A DNA stretch of 64,000 nt from Dermatemys mawii (lineage: Eukaryota > Chordata > Testudines > Dermatemydidae): positions 267,990-331,989 of the forward strand of contig ML677329.1 of assembly GCA_007922305.1 (NCBI GenBank), read 5' to 3'. Of this stretch, positions 8,713 to 21,809 are shown one piece after another (position 1 is the stretch's first letter; each line of letters opens with the position of its first letter). Below the pieces are notes generated by a model that ran no database searches, was not told where the DNA came from, and worked only from the letters and a program-made list of their open reading frames with translations. The translations under genes and the position numbers were made by a program.

Positions 8713-9159
8713 CATCTTGAATTTGCACCTGTACCACAAACAGATCAGTCCGTCCAATCTTAGACTCTTGATATGTTAAAGAAGTGGTTTCCAACCACTG
8801 GCATATATACCAGCAAGCGGAGAGACTGCAGTGCATTATGGAAGATGTAATCTAGCTAGGGAGAATGGCCCATAGGGAAGAATGGGGTGTTAAGAACCCA
8901 GACTTGCAACTTCCATGAAGCACTGGGGCAGCTAAGGAAGAGGCAGGGATTAATGTCAACTTGAAATCTTTCCCTGCAGATAATTTCAATTTTGACAAAA
9001 CCCCATCTTCTGACAGGAAAATGTTCAAAAAATTTTCTACTAATCATGATTATTTTCAGCTGTTACTGGTCTTATTGTCCACAAGTACAGCACAAAGCAA
9101 AAGGAGATAAAAATGAACCCTCTCATTATAAAAAAGAAGGGCATTTTTGGTGAGAGTCC
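8713..9159. other. non-coding, nothing recognised
   Basis: Unique-looking sequence without a supported gene or repeat. Confidence 0.5.
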
Positions 9160-9340
9160 TGGACAATGTTGCCAGGAGTCCAGTATTGGACTGGAAAAAG
9201 CTGGTCGAAAAGGGGACCTGAGTGTGCCCGGTCAGCACTACTGACCTGACTGACACAAAAAGTCCAGTTACCTGAGTAACCATCTGTTCTGTTGCTGGGA
9301 GGGGTGGAAGAGCAGCTGCTGCTGGAGCTGGAGGAGCATT
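9160..9340. repeat. old DNA-element fragment, same family as 48852-49495
   Basis: Shares an ordered set of blocks with the later copy: TTGCCAGG, AAAAGGGACC, CGGTCAGCACTactGAC and AAAAAGTCC. Only the left portion is present. Confidence 0.5.
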
Positions 9341-9785
9341 CAGGAACTGCCTGGCTCTAGCAGAAAGAGGTACCAGAAGCTGGCACCTGAGGGATCCTGA
9401 GGAGTGGGGCCTGGCATTTGATGAGTGGGGCCAATGGCTGGGCTCACTGCCTGGGCACCCTTCTCAGCCTCCTTTATGCCCAGTGCCCTGTGTACTGCCC
9501 CCTGTCCTGTCCCAGTCACCCCATCCTCTGAAAGTAGCTCTTCCTTGAACATCCTGCCCTCGTCACCCGCTTCTTCATACCTAGAGCTCTGCTCAGCTGA
9601 TGGGGGAGGGAGGCAGAGAGAGCAGCAAGTGATTGCCTTGAGGGACAAGGTGGAGCAGGGGCAGGACCGTAGAGAGAAGAGGTAGAGCTGGGGACAGGAG
9701 AGCTTCTGGTGCTTAGCGTTTGGTTTTCACAAATTAGAAAATTGGCCTCTGGAACTCTGAAAACTATTCCTTTCCTTCATCTAAA
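9341..9785. other. GC-rich non-coding stretch
   Basis: Frames on both strands overlap here without domains. I see no supported gene. Confidence 0.45.
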
Positions 9786-9895
9786 ATAGCCCAAATATCA
9801 TATCCGATGAAGTGGGATATAGCTCACGAAAGCTTATGCTGAAATAAACTGGTTAGTCTCTAAGGTGCTACAAAGTCTTCCTCATCTTATTTACT
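9786..9895 (+). repeat. short retroelement end with hammerhead-like core, copy 2
   Basis: CCGATGA (9804-9810), a hairpin with arms GTGGG and CTCAC, GAAA (9828-9831), GC-TTAT-GC, then TGAAATAAACTGGTTAG and GTGCTACAAAGTCTTCCTC. It is nearly identical downstream of the core to the copy at 19871. Confidence 0.6.
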
Positions 9896-12171
9896 TATAA
9901 AATGTGTTTGACTGGCAAGAACTACCTATTCTCAAGCTCAAGCCAAATAACAATAATGCCTTTTGGACTGCCATACTTGCAATAAAAGAAAAATAGGGGT
10001 TTTGGCAGTAAGGTTAACGCAGAAAACAACAACAAAACCCAGCATTTTTGGCAGTAAGGTTAAGGCAGACCAAAAAAAGAGAGAGAATTTGGCAGCTGGC
10101 ATGTTGTTCATTGCAGCCAACAGTTCACATGTAGAATTTCACTTGGAGATTGAAAAGAGAGCCTTGGACAGTTTTAAGACCGTATCAGCTTTTCCCTTAA
10201 GATTTATAGACCTCTTTATACAGGAGAAAGGAAGTAATTTTGGTAGCTTTCAGCCCATCAGGAATGGTTTCCTCTGCCTTTTGATTCTTATTACTGAAAA
10301 AACCATGCACAATGTGTTCTTTCAACAGCCACTACTTTGAGCAGAATGGTCACCACACCCAGTTTTTTTCTCATTCATTGTTTAAGCTGAAAGCTATTTC
10401 AACCACAACTACATAAGTATCTTAAAAGGCCTAAATATCCACTCACTGGGCAAGTAATACGCAATTCCCACTCATATCAAGGGCACTGTGGGTCTAATCC
10501 TCCAAGGTGATAAGCATTTCTGAAAGGTGCCTTTAAGTTCCACTGGCTTTAGCACCCCCAAAGAATAAGACCCTTTGGGTGCATATTTATCTTAGAGCCT
10601 TTTACTGCTACCCATCACCACAGTTTCTGGCAGCCTTCCACATAAACCAATAGCAATAGTTAAGGCCTTAATAGAGTTAATGGAGTCGTGGCACATCTCT
10701 TTCTCTGGGGTCAAAAAATGCTTGGGGTCAAAGGCAGTATACAGCCCTATGATTTTTCCACTTGCTCATTTTAGTTAAAGTGAATATATATTTTTAAAAT
10801 TTGCTTTAGAATTTCTAATCCAAATGCAATGATCATGTTGGAGCCCTGCAAAATGAAGTCCTTTATATAGCCAGTAAATAAATACCAACATGAGCAAATT
10901 TCCCCATCCTGTTTCACCTGCTTATCTTTATCGTTCAAAGGGTAATGCATTCTCCATGCCCAGTCAGATCTCCCTGTCTTCAAGCAAAGTGCCAATTAAC
11001 ATAAAATGCTATTGTGGTTATTCAGGTTTAGACACCCCTCCATTGGAAAATGAAAATAAAATGATTGCAACAGCCAGCATATGGTAAGAACTTCAGGTCA
11101 CGATGTACCTAGTACTTGTAATCACATTCTTGGTGACTATAAGCTACCAACTCCCTACCCAAGAAAAATCTCCAGGCCAGAAAAAAACCAAACATACATG
11201 CCTTCTTCATTTTGTTATTCTAGTTTATGGTCACTTTGTCATGTTAAAAAACTTTTCTTTGTGATCTTCTTCTAAGATCCAGTGCAAATAACCCAGAAAA
11301 GCAAACTATGGCTATACAACAAATGGAAATTGGAGAGACAGGAGTAATACAACTAAAAGCCATCACTCCTTACAATGAAAAAGAGCAAGAGAAGACAACA
11401 GTGATATCAAAGTACAATCCTCATGACTGCCAATTGAAGTTACGTTAAGTTTTAATGTAAACAAATGGGAAAAGAAAACCAGAAGTGCTATTTGCACATT
11501 TCAAGAAGGAGGGCAATCTAATTATAGAATGATAAAGATAAAAAGTGCAGACATGAGATCATTCTGTCGACTCAGAAAGTTTAGTTGCTGACTGTAGTAA
11601 ATCATTTCTATCATACAGGCCCTTCACTTACAATCTTTGTCACTAGTGCTAGAGCTAGTTATCTACAGCAGAACACTACCTGTAAAGCGGTGTGATACTT
11701 TCAAGGCAAGCTGTAAACATGTTTCACATCAACCTGAATTACTGTTCAGCTCAGACTCAAAAATGTTTGGTAAATAGATTAAAGTTGTTCATGCAGTTGA
11801 GAAACCAGCATGTTTCCCCATTCCTATCCCTAGACAACCAGTCAGCTTCCTTACCTCACCATTCCCATCAATCTCACCCCTGAAGCTGAACAGCTGGGTG
11901 GGGAGGAGGGGGAGAACTTGTCCAGAGCTTGTTGGAATAGTGAGAGAAAAGTACTGAGGTACAGCACATTGACAGGTGAGTACATCAAAACCTAGGATAG
12001 ACACTGGTAGGCACAATAATTTGTGGAGGGCTCTTCAAGGAGATCATCATTCATCAAACGTGAACTCCAAGTGAATCTGCAGAGACTGGATGCACTCTAA
12101 ACCCACTGAATCAAACTGAAGGATTCAGTTTGGTTCTGGGTCTCTGAACTCAATTCTGTAGGACTCTCTTT
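9896..12171. other. AT-rich non-coding stretch
   Basis: No gene found. A direct repeat of TTTTGGCAGTAAGGTTAA occurs twice about 46 bp apart (near 9998 and 10044). The rest is anonymous. Confidence 0.5.
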
Positions 12172-12445
12172 CAGGGCAGGTCTACGCTGCGGGTAGTGAT
12201 CGATCTTTTGGGGGTTGATTTATTGTGTCTAGACTAGATGCGATGAATCAATCCCAGATCGCTCTCCTGTTGACTCCAGTACTCTACCACCACGAAAGGC
12301 GCAGGCAGAGTCGACGGGGGAACAGCAGCAGTCACTGTTAAGTGCTGTGAAGACACTGCAGTAAGTCGACCTAAATACGTCGACTTCAGCTACACTATTC
12401 CCATGGCTGAAGTTGCATATCTTAGGTCAAGCCACCCCTTCCTCC
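12172..12445. mobile_element. Harbinger-family MITE related to element B
   Basis: The left end, GGGCAGGTCTACGCT, matches the terminal repeat of element B's right end (GGGCTGGTCTACACT). The body is rich in GTCGAC and ATCGATC motifs (for example near 12312, 12366 and 12379), also seen near element B's ends. It has no coding capacity. The right end has decayed and its exact boundary is uncertain. It was probably mobilised by a B-type transposase. Confidence 0.65.
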
Positions 12446-15400
12446 CCTTGGGTGTAGTCCAGGGCTCAGTCCTCATAACTTACACCAGACAATGATCCAG
12501 TCATGGCGGCTAGCTACATGTACTAAGACTCCTTGCTCCCTACGCCCTTCTTCAAAGGAGATATTGCTTAGAGGATTGACAATGTCTGCAAAAGAATGGG
12601 AAATGAAGTGATATTTTTCCCCTTGGCTCAAGCTTACTCAAGTGCAACAGGTTCCAGAGCTGTTGTCCTCTTGGCATGCAGAACCACTTTGCTGGCTTCA
12701 CAGGAGCTGAATCAGTCAGGCCCATTTCCTTTTTGTCTGGCATCACATGGAGCAAAGCCCACTATTCCAGAGCTGGTTTATTAAGACTAAGTCTTTAGAA
12801 TCCTTCAATTTGAACAGGAAACAACCACAAGTTGTTTCCACCACACACATGCCCGTAATAAGCACTTTACCCTTTTTAAAAATGAAATGTGCCTGCTTTT
12901 GAAAGATGTACCGCCAAACTCCACAGTATGTGTGTGAGAGCTGAACATTTCAAAAACCGAAACACAAAACAAACACGGCTGTAACTTTTAAATGACTTCT
13001 AGAAACTAGCATAAGCACTTAGCCTTTTAATCCTATTGTCTCGATGCTCTGCTGTAATTTTCCATTACTGCCATCCATTAAAATATATACATATATCAAT
13101 CCTTCCCAGTATCAAATTACCCAGAGAACATCTCTTCTAGACTATCAATAATCTGTCTTGCCTTTAACACCACTTCTCCCAGTGGACAAAAAGAATTGTG
13201 AGTAGGATCTCCATCTCACATAAGTATTATAGTGCACTGACTGAATTACCCCATTGTACAGGAGTTCCATGCTGATATGTAGACTATACAACTGGTATAC
13301 AAAAAAAATACCTTTCAGCTTTAGGCAAACATCAAAGAGAGAATCCGAGTAAAACATGTAAAGCAAGTATAATGCATGCTAACATTAGAGAGCATGTCAC
13401 TATCTCCATTGCTATGTTTTGTCAGTCCCATTGGTTATGGGTATTAAACGAATGTGGAAGTATAAATGCGAGGGGGAGAAATGAAGGAAAGGACAGAAAT
13501 AGTTTTAACTAGACACAATAGTTAGATTTTTCCAAAAAGTTTGTCTTCAAAGCTTCACAGAAGTGGAAAAACACCAATTTTCATTTGAAAAAGTTAAGGG
13601 ATTATAACATCATCTTATGCAGTAAATCTCCTGCCTGGTTCTACTCTTACTACTCAGATGTGCAGCACAGTCTCTGTCCCTTTAAGAACTCATTCCCTCT
13701 GGATTCTGCAAGTACCTCTTTTTGGAATCCTTGACATCTGGGAAATAAGCCGAGTTGCTGGCAGAGGGTGACTAGTCACTCTAGTAAGATTTGCTATCCT
13801 TTCAAGTATTTTTAAAATTGTATATTTTTTCTTAGAACTGCCAGCATTTCCTAATATTTCTATTAAATTAGGACGTAATGATAGCAGTTTACTAGTTGGC
13901 TATCCATATGATAAACAAGATACAATTCTTCATCTATACAGCTTTAATATCCATTTAAATTAGTAAAGATATCACAAAGAATATGCCAAAGATCATTTCT
14001 AAATATTACTAAATATTTTAGGTCAATGAAACAACTGCATCATTGGAGACGACAGTTGCTTTGGTTGACTGGCTACATCAGAGCCCAACGTAACTATAAT
14101 GAGACCTAAGGTGTAAGGCACAATCAGTGTTCCCCAGTTAAAAGGCTTAGCAATTTTTACTATTCACAGTGACATCAACTGTGATACTTGGGAGTGTTTT
14201 TGTGTTTACAGCATGGCCAGTCAAAAAAAAAAATGACAAACTATGAACTTTGCTTCAAGAATTCAGTAGGTTTCTATGCAGAGATGAATGCTTGGCCTTC
14301 AACTGGCTCTTACTCTAATGGCTGTATGCAGAATCCTAATGAAACACGTTGAAGTATTGCAGGAGTTAAGCATTTTCAGGCATGTTTTGGTCAGAAACTA
14401 CCAGAGAGGAAAGTGAGGCAGCAGATACACCAAGAAGAAATGGAGTATGATCAGGACGTCTTTGGTGCTTGGCTCCTTGAAACAGTGCAGGGAGCATGCA
14501 CTATGAAATCCAATTATCTTCTCTTTGAGGGGGAAACTGGAGAGCAAGAGGCAGCTGCAGAGAGGGCCCAGCAGGGCAAGGAGTCAACTGAAAATGTTAG
14601 TAGGCTCACTGAAGCAAAATGCCAAATAATTACAATGTTCCATTCTATGACATAATAGAAGCTGCCAGATTCATGGCTGCAAAACTGCAGCCTCTCAGGG
14701 ATGTTAACTATGATAAACGGGGCAAGATACACCTCTTTGTTTTGTTGTTTTAGGCTGTATGAAGATTCAGGCAGGCATCAAGATCAGTTTACACCTGGGT
14801 CATATTTTGGGGGTTCTCTCTGCAATTGTAAGGGCTAGAAACATTTTTTTTTTAATGAAAGTGTAAGAAAGGGAGAAGATAAGAGCACCTTGACTGACCT
14901 GAAACCTGTTCACAACTTCCCAGTGGGTTGTAAGCCACAGGCTGAGAATCTCTTTGAGGTTTCCCAATCAGAATGTAGTACATGTCCTTGGTGTGTGATT
15001 TAAAATGTAACCTTTACAGTTTAGTGTACATGGCTTAATGGACAGAATTTAGGGTCACAGAATAGCTATGGAAGGAAACAATGCTTTTAATACATCAAGT
15101 ATTAATATCCTAGGTTGCATGAGACTATGACAGTCCACCATTGGAACAACAAGGGACATACTGAGCACTAGTTTTAAAGATACAATAATAAAACTTTGGC
15201 TAGTTTGTTTCACAAAAATTAAAATAATTTTGTTTTCTTCACCAGCAGACAGTCTGCACTGGCTTCCAGTAGAATGTACACAGCTGCAGTAAGGTAGTGA
15301 TAATGCACTGCAGATTATCATTGTAGAGCACAGACAGGACGAGATACATTTCCAAAAGAAAGCTTGTAGTTAGATTTCAGAGCTCTGATAACATGTCAGA

Positions 15401-18400
15401 TGTAATAGACTAAATTGTCTGAAATGAATCACTGTAATTTCATCTTTTTATATCATTACATTTGTTTCCCTGCAGTAGATCCTAATTTAACCCATGAGAG
15501 GCAAACCTTATCCAGGATGAACTTTTATTAATTTTACACTTATCAACTGCAAGGGATATTCAACATGAAAACACTGTACCAGTTGTCCTAATATTTTCCT
15601 TCTGTTTATAAAACCAAAGAGTAAATAAATAGTATCACTGACATGGCATAGATGTTATAATTCCCAAATACACACTTAAGACAAGCATAGTAATGCGAGG
15701 TTTTATACTGTGGGCCTCCCATAGTCATTTTTTTTTGTATTGGGCAACCAAGCGTTTTACTGAATTTAGGGTTCAAAGGCAAATCGCCATTTTTAGTCTT
15801 CAACAGGATTTTATTTCAGCCCTTTGAAAAGGTCAACTCACAACAATATTGCCATTGTTCCATCCTCCGCAGGCACTCCAAGTCTGAGTTCATGCAGAGT
15901 GTGTTCCTTCCTGAGTTAGGCAAGGGACAAGATTACAAAAAAATGGGCAGTGGATTTTGGATGCTCACCTTGCACATCTTAAAGAGGTCTAATTTTCAGA
16001 AAGTGCTGATGTAATCCACATGCCTAACAGGGAGACAGCTCTTTAAGAGAGTTAGTGAGAAGGGACAGAGGAGGAATGAGTTGTGTCTGTTGCTCTGTTC
16101 CATGCCCAAAAGTTTCTGGAACTGGTTGTGGTAGTTTTTGGCATGCTCAGTAGGCTCCTTATAGATGGATTAATAAGAATTAACTGAGGAAAAGTAGCCA
16201 GGGCAGCTGCTTTACAAAGACACATAATCTGTGTGATGGATCAGGAGAAGCTAAGCCACAGGAGCAAAAAGAGGCTGTTTTCCTCTAAATCTGAAGCATT
16301 TTGCAGCAGGATTATTCATTTACACAATTAATACCGATAAGCTGGTTATTAGTTAGCTGACTAGCTAATTAAGTGATTCTGCACTCCAGCAGAGAAGGAG
16401 AAAGTCTGTGTGTGGGTTCCATTTGGATATTTCTGAAAGCAAGAAGAGGAAAGATATCATTGCAGTGCCTTTTGACTCAGGAGACTGTACAGGGTTGATG
16501 AACAGGGACTCTAACACATTCAGAATACAGCTAATGGAACTCTTTTACTCCTCGCTTTGTTTCTGTGGGAACTGACCTGTTTTAATTTGTGTCTTTTGGT
16601 TATATTTATGTTTCACTTTGAAGATAATGTATGTGGATTATGAAGTAGCCTTGTTACTTAGTAGAAATTAGGCTATTATTTTGGTTTCTATTATAAAATT
16701 TTATAAAGTTGGTTCTTAAGTTAATTCCTCTTGTTCTTTTTGGACTTGATTGTGTGGAGGTTCCTGTGCATTCTTTGACAAAAATCCTCAAAGGCTGAAT
16801 TCTGGGTCTCTATGTACCTTTCTATACAAATTGTTGAGGCACTAGGAGAGAAACAAGAGAAAGTAAATAGTAGCCCATTCAAAGGTTACACTGAGAACCC
16901 ACCATTTAAAATAAAGGGTGAAATCCTCCTCCACTGAAGTCAACCAAGTTTTGCCATTTACTTCTATGGGGCGAAAATATCATCCAACTCTTCTTAAAGT
17001 TTCTCAAACTGAGGATCCTTGAACCACTGGTCACTTTTGAAAATCTTGGCCAAAGAGCTCTAGAATGGACAAACCCCTTTCTTTTATAGTCCCAGTTGTC
17101 AGTTCTTCCTCCCCTTCCCCCAAGCAATGATATCTTTTACCCCAAAGGAATGATATGATGCATACTTTCCTTTCCTGCCAAGCAAATTTATTTATCTTCC
17201 TCTTCTTGCTGGAGGAAGTACACACATTTTGTCAGAACTTTTATATTTCCTTTCTTCCAACATCCTCTGATGTGCATAAATACAATCAATGCTCCAGTCA
17301 GTACAGTGTTATTTTAGGGGGATGCACTTATAAATCATTTAGGCACTTTTGAATATTTTAACCCACCATCCTGGGTTCCTACTCCATGTGCAAATCAGAA
17401 GAAATTATGTTGTCTGTACATAGCAGAAGGAATTATTTTGTCTGAATACAGGTTTACTTTCATTAAAAGGTCTAGCTGTGTGTCTCATCTCTACTTTCTA
17501 TGATTTATTTTATACCATTACTGAAATATACATTAATCAGAAAATATTATACACTTCCATACAGAGCAAAAGTGAACTGAATCTTATCTGCAAACTGTGT
17601 TATCAATGGAAGGAAAGCATGTACCTTCAATTCATACTCCATTTTCATACTTTAGTATACAACAGTGGAGTTGAGCACCAGTTCATACAGAAGGGAAGCT
17701 GGGCATTTGTTCATTAGGTATTGCCACCCTTACAACTTTTGCACATATATACATTTGTTCTAAAGGATCTTGGTGTTACTAAAAAAGAGCAAGTCTGAGG
17801 GGAACAAATTTGACTCATCGTCTTTCTCAGTTCATGTTGTAGAATGTAGAAATCTAATTGTTTGTCCTAGTTTTCAGAGTGCTGTGCACCTATAACACCC
17901 ATTAGAATAATCAGGAACCAAAGTTCTTCGGCGCTTCGGAAAATAAGGCAATTAATTTCCAGATAAGGTAAAATGCAAGCTGAACTACTCCTCTTAAAGC
18001 AACTCCAGGTAGCCATGACATCAGTTTCAGAATTGGCCACCCAGGGTCCCACACCTGTATAAGATGACCATCCCAACGAAGGCCTACTAGGGGGAAACAG
18101 AAGAAGAAAAATGGGGCTTAATGGAAAAGTGTGGCTAAAGAGGTTAATTGCAGCCAGCAAAAAGTCTGCCAACTAATTAAACATTAGCATTCTTAAAGGA
18201 TAACAACTCGATTTATTTTGAGTGACAGTTGTTTCCTCAGCATCCAGGATCTTATTTCTGGAGGATTCCACAGACTGTCACTTCTGGCAACAAACATTCT
18301 ATGCAAGTAAAGTCAGTTGCTTTGAATTATTTCAAAACAGGACAAATTCTGCAAGCAAAATATAGCAGAATAGGCTTCCAAACCTGTGAGTGGGGGAGTT

Positions 18401-19633
18401 ATATGAACAGATCTCATCATTTTGTTAACAGCATCTCTCCAGATACGTTCTTCCATCACTTGGTAAGCACTTACACACTTTAATAACCATCTGGCTGGAA
18501 CAGAACTGTTTAGAGAACAAGAAGCCATTTGGCTTTTTCAAGACTACTCAGTGATGTCATCTCTTAGAGAGTCAGACATGACATGTCTATCAATTTTACA
18601 ATCAGCATAAGACAGATTTTCAAACGAGTAACAGCAAAGGAGCAATATAGCATGAGCTCATTCAAAATGAAAGAAAATCTTAAAAGAAGTCAAACTAAAG
18701 CTTAATCAGTCCACTTTTCATGCCACCACTCCTGTCTTCCTATTAGTTTTTTAACTTATCACAAATTAACCCATTTCAACATAGTGGCTAAAGAATAAAG
18801 AAAAATACTGAAAAAGTGTATTCTCCTCTCCATAGTGTGACAACCCAAGGCAGGACCTTCTTCCCCAATAAAAGTCAGTTTGGATCTCAGTTTAGAGTCA
18901 GAAAGGGAAAGCACACTGAAGCATATAGAGGTCCATATGTAGGGGTGAGGAACTGAGCACACTAAAGGACTTCCCACCCACAACTGATTCTTATTAATTA
19001 TACTCTACCTTAAAACAATCTGACTCCATCTAGAGATACACCATTTGCACAGCTTTCTGTAGAGGGTCAAATTCTACTTATGCACTGACCTCAGTGTTTA
19101 TTAATATACTGAAATCAACATATCTGGAAAGCACTAACAAAGAATAAAATTTGGTCCATTAATATGAGTTATATACATGTATTAAGAAGAGAGTAAACTC
19201 CATTAAATATTAAAATTAAGAATAGCATTTAAACTAAGAAAACCATAAAATGGCTTTTTTGATCTGTGCTTAATTCATTTCCTCAGAACAAACTAGTATT
19301 TAAAAAATAAAAATTTAACCATAATATGCATACAGCTGAAGTCTTCAGACACTGCCCTTCCAACTAATGCGAAATACCAAAGTACCTTTTGCAACATGGT
19401 GGTCATTTGAAATGTCAATTCTTCATGTCCCTGTTCAGTTACTTACCTAGAAAAGAAAAGGAAAAAAATCAGAATTTTCCAATACCCTTAAATATGCCTC
19501 TCATTTAACATGAACGCAAATCTGGTTTCCCCTTTAATAAGTCTTCCTTAACAATAGGTACACTACAAAACACTATCTCTGCGTCTGTTCAAGTTCTTAA
19601 TAGATACTTCAGAAAAATCTATTAGAGTCAATC
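12446..19633. other. 7.2 kb of anonymous AT-rich sequence
   Basis: No supported gene. The best open frame (14413-14655 on +, 80 codons, Glu/Gln-rich) has no recognisable domain, and I see no splice context that would make it an exon. Scattered short stretches resemble very old palindromic MITEs containing the ACTGAAGTCAA theme (for example near 16935). Confidence 0.45.
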
Positions 19634-20105
19634 TGTTCCAGTGGACAGGACAGTGAACCGGGGATCAGGAGACTTGAGGTAAAATCCCAACCCTATGGAA
19701 GCCCATGGAAGTTTTGCCATTGACTTCAATAGCACCAAAGTTACACCCACTGGTTCCCTGCTTTGAACCCAGCCTCCAGTGCAACCCTGGACAAGTCACT
19801 TCCCTCTTTTTTCTCTTTTCTTTCTGTGTATATAAATGCATCTTACTTCTGTGTGTTCCATTCTAAGCATCCGATGAAGTGGCCTATAGCCCATGAAAGC
19901 TTATGCTGAAATAAACTGGTTAGTCTCTAAGGTGCTACAAAGTCTTCCTCATTTTATTTACGGATACAGACTAACATGGCTGCTAATCTTAAACCTCCCT
20001 CCTCTGTTTCCTTATCTATAAAATTGGGATAATAATATCTAACTTCCCTTAGGTGCTTGGAGCTCTGTGGATAAAACATGCTAAATGAGAGCTAAGTATT
20101 ATTAT
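19634..20105 (+). mobile_element. tRNA-derived SINE interrupted by another repeat
   Basis: The head at 19634-19806 has the usual SINE order: a GGACAGGACAGTGAACCGGG block, GGATCAGGAGACTTGAGGT, then AACCCTGGACAAGTCACTT. The tail resumes at 20002 with CTCTGTTTCCTTATCTATAAA, GGGATAATAAT and an end rich in TATTATTAT. The two parts are separated by an insertion at 19807-19992 with a matching flank duplication. This resembles turtle/crocodilian tRNA-SINEs. Confidence 0.7.
19807..19992 (+). mobile_element. short retroelement with hammerhead-like core, copy 3, nested in a SINE
   Basis: About 186 bp. It is flanked by ACTTCCCTC (19798-19806) and ACCTCCCTC (19993-20001), a probable 9-bp target duplication within the SINE. 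Core: CCGATGA (19871-19877), hairpin, GAAA (19895-19898), GC-TTAT-GC, then AAATAAACTGGTTAGTC. The tail ends CGGATACAGACTAACATGG. Confidence 0.7.
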
Positions 20106-21669
20106 GCAGGCTAGAATTTGTGGCTGAGAAACAGGTTGCTCATGAGGAATTGGGAGACGAAAACATTTAGCAGGGAACATATGAAGAGGTGAACTTTTTC
20201 TCTCCCCTCTGTGCTATGTTGCTCCTTCCCCTTTATTTCCCAACCCAACCAAAGAGTCTCTAATATGGCTGCCACACTCCTACATCTATGTTAAACTAAT
20301 TTAGTTTAGTGCTTAAAAGAATGTATTGTTTAATGATGAATTACCTGTACTCAAACTTCACATTCATTATTAGTAATTTTGATAACATTTAGCTATGGCT
20401 AAACTTGCACAGGGACAAAAAAAGTCCAGATGAACTTTTCACAAATCATAATTATACACCATTTTTTGTTTAGATGATAAAACAAAATAACCCATTCCTC
20501 AATCCTGTTACCGTCCCCGATAAACAAACCTCTCGTAGATTATCAGGGAAAGATGGATCCAAAAGCACCTTATACACTATTTTTAGGAATTACATCAAAA
20601 CTGAAGTGTATTCACTTTTGTAGTAGAATATTGACACTATTTAAAAAGAAACCATTGTATAAAACCATTTAGATCAACAAGAATATCACAACCTATGCAA
20701 CTGAAATGATCGGTTGGAAGTTACTAATTTCCCAAAGTGGAATACTGCAAGGACCCCAACCCAAGCACTCAAAAATCTATGAGTCATGCTGCAAAAATCA
20801 TGAGTTTTTTTAAAAAAATGCTTTGGATTTGTATTTGCCTTCTGGATTCTGAGCCTTTAAGGTTAACATCTTCAAGTTTTTCTCTGTAACAATAACAGCT
20901 AGAAACTTACCTTTAATTTTTAACTGAAACCTGTAAGTCTTACATAACCACATGACTCCAGGATTTGGAGCTTTCAGAAAGTCACCAAATATCAGAAGAA
21001 CCATGATAACATCATGAGAGTTGGCAAGACTGGTCTTATCTTGTGGATATGCTTTCAGTAGCACAGAGTTCGTAGGCCCTCCAACAATGATAATAGAGAG
21101 AAAAGACCACCCAGCCAGTAACAGCAGCAGGCAAGTGCCGGGAGCTGCTTGGTGCATCACCAAGTACTTCTAAGGTGTGCAGCCAGGCTGCAGGAGCAGC
21201 ACCCTGGGGAAAATCTTTATGCCCCAGAAACAATTACATTATCAGCATCACACTTGCTCATGGAAGCTCTGTAAACCAGCTAGCCAGCCAAAAATACAAT
21301 GAGGAACAACCAAGGGTGGGTACAGAAACTCTCAACACTTCTACTCCCCCATCAGACCTCAGAGCAGTTGCAGTGGGGCCCCAGACAACAATGGCTGACT
21401 GACTATACAGAGCAGGACCCAGACCAAAAGGGCTTACAGGGCAGTCTATAATGGACTTTCAACCAACTGATACCTGCAGCTTCAGAACCAGCACAACAAA
21501 CATTTTTGGTCTACATATTTTGGATAAAAGCCTTAATTCCAGTTATCACATGACTTCTCTGCTTGCTTTACCCCTCCTTCTTAGCCATGCCCTTCATACA
21601 TTACTCCCTCTCCTCTTCCTTGCTGCCTCCATTCTCCTCTTCATTTTCCTTTTCTTTTCCTCTTATAGA
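20106..21669. other. AT-rich non-coding stretch
   Basis: No gene found. A stretch near 20780-20830 with repeated AAAATCATGAG-like words may be an old repeat. Confidence 0.45.
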
Positions 21670-21677
21670 CTCACCAC

Positions 21678-21801
21678 TAGGATGACCAGATGCCCCGATT
21701 TTATAGGTACAGCCCCGATTTGTGGGTCTTTTTCTTATACAGGCTCCTATTTCCCCTCACCCACTGTCCCAATTTTTCACACTTGCTGTCTGGTCAACCT
21801 A
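21678..21801. mobile_element. hAT-type MITE with perfect 8-bp target duplication
   Basis: 124 bp with inverted ends TAGGATGACCAGA and TCTGGTCAACCTA. It is flanked on both sides by CTCACCAC (21670-21677 and 21802-21809). It contains the CCCCGATTT repeats typical of this turtle MITE and encodes no protein. Confidence 0.88.
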
Positions 21802-21809
21802 CTCACCAC

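Noticed and set aside
8050..8836. Several overlapping frames of 120-240 codons on both strands
   Set aside because: All are translations of the GC-rich minisatellite in the hAT element; open frames in many phases at once are expected from stop-poor GC-rich repeats.
14413..14655. Possible exon of 80 codons
   Set aside because: No recognisable domain, no convincing splice sites and no adjacent homologous frame.
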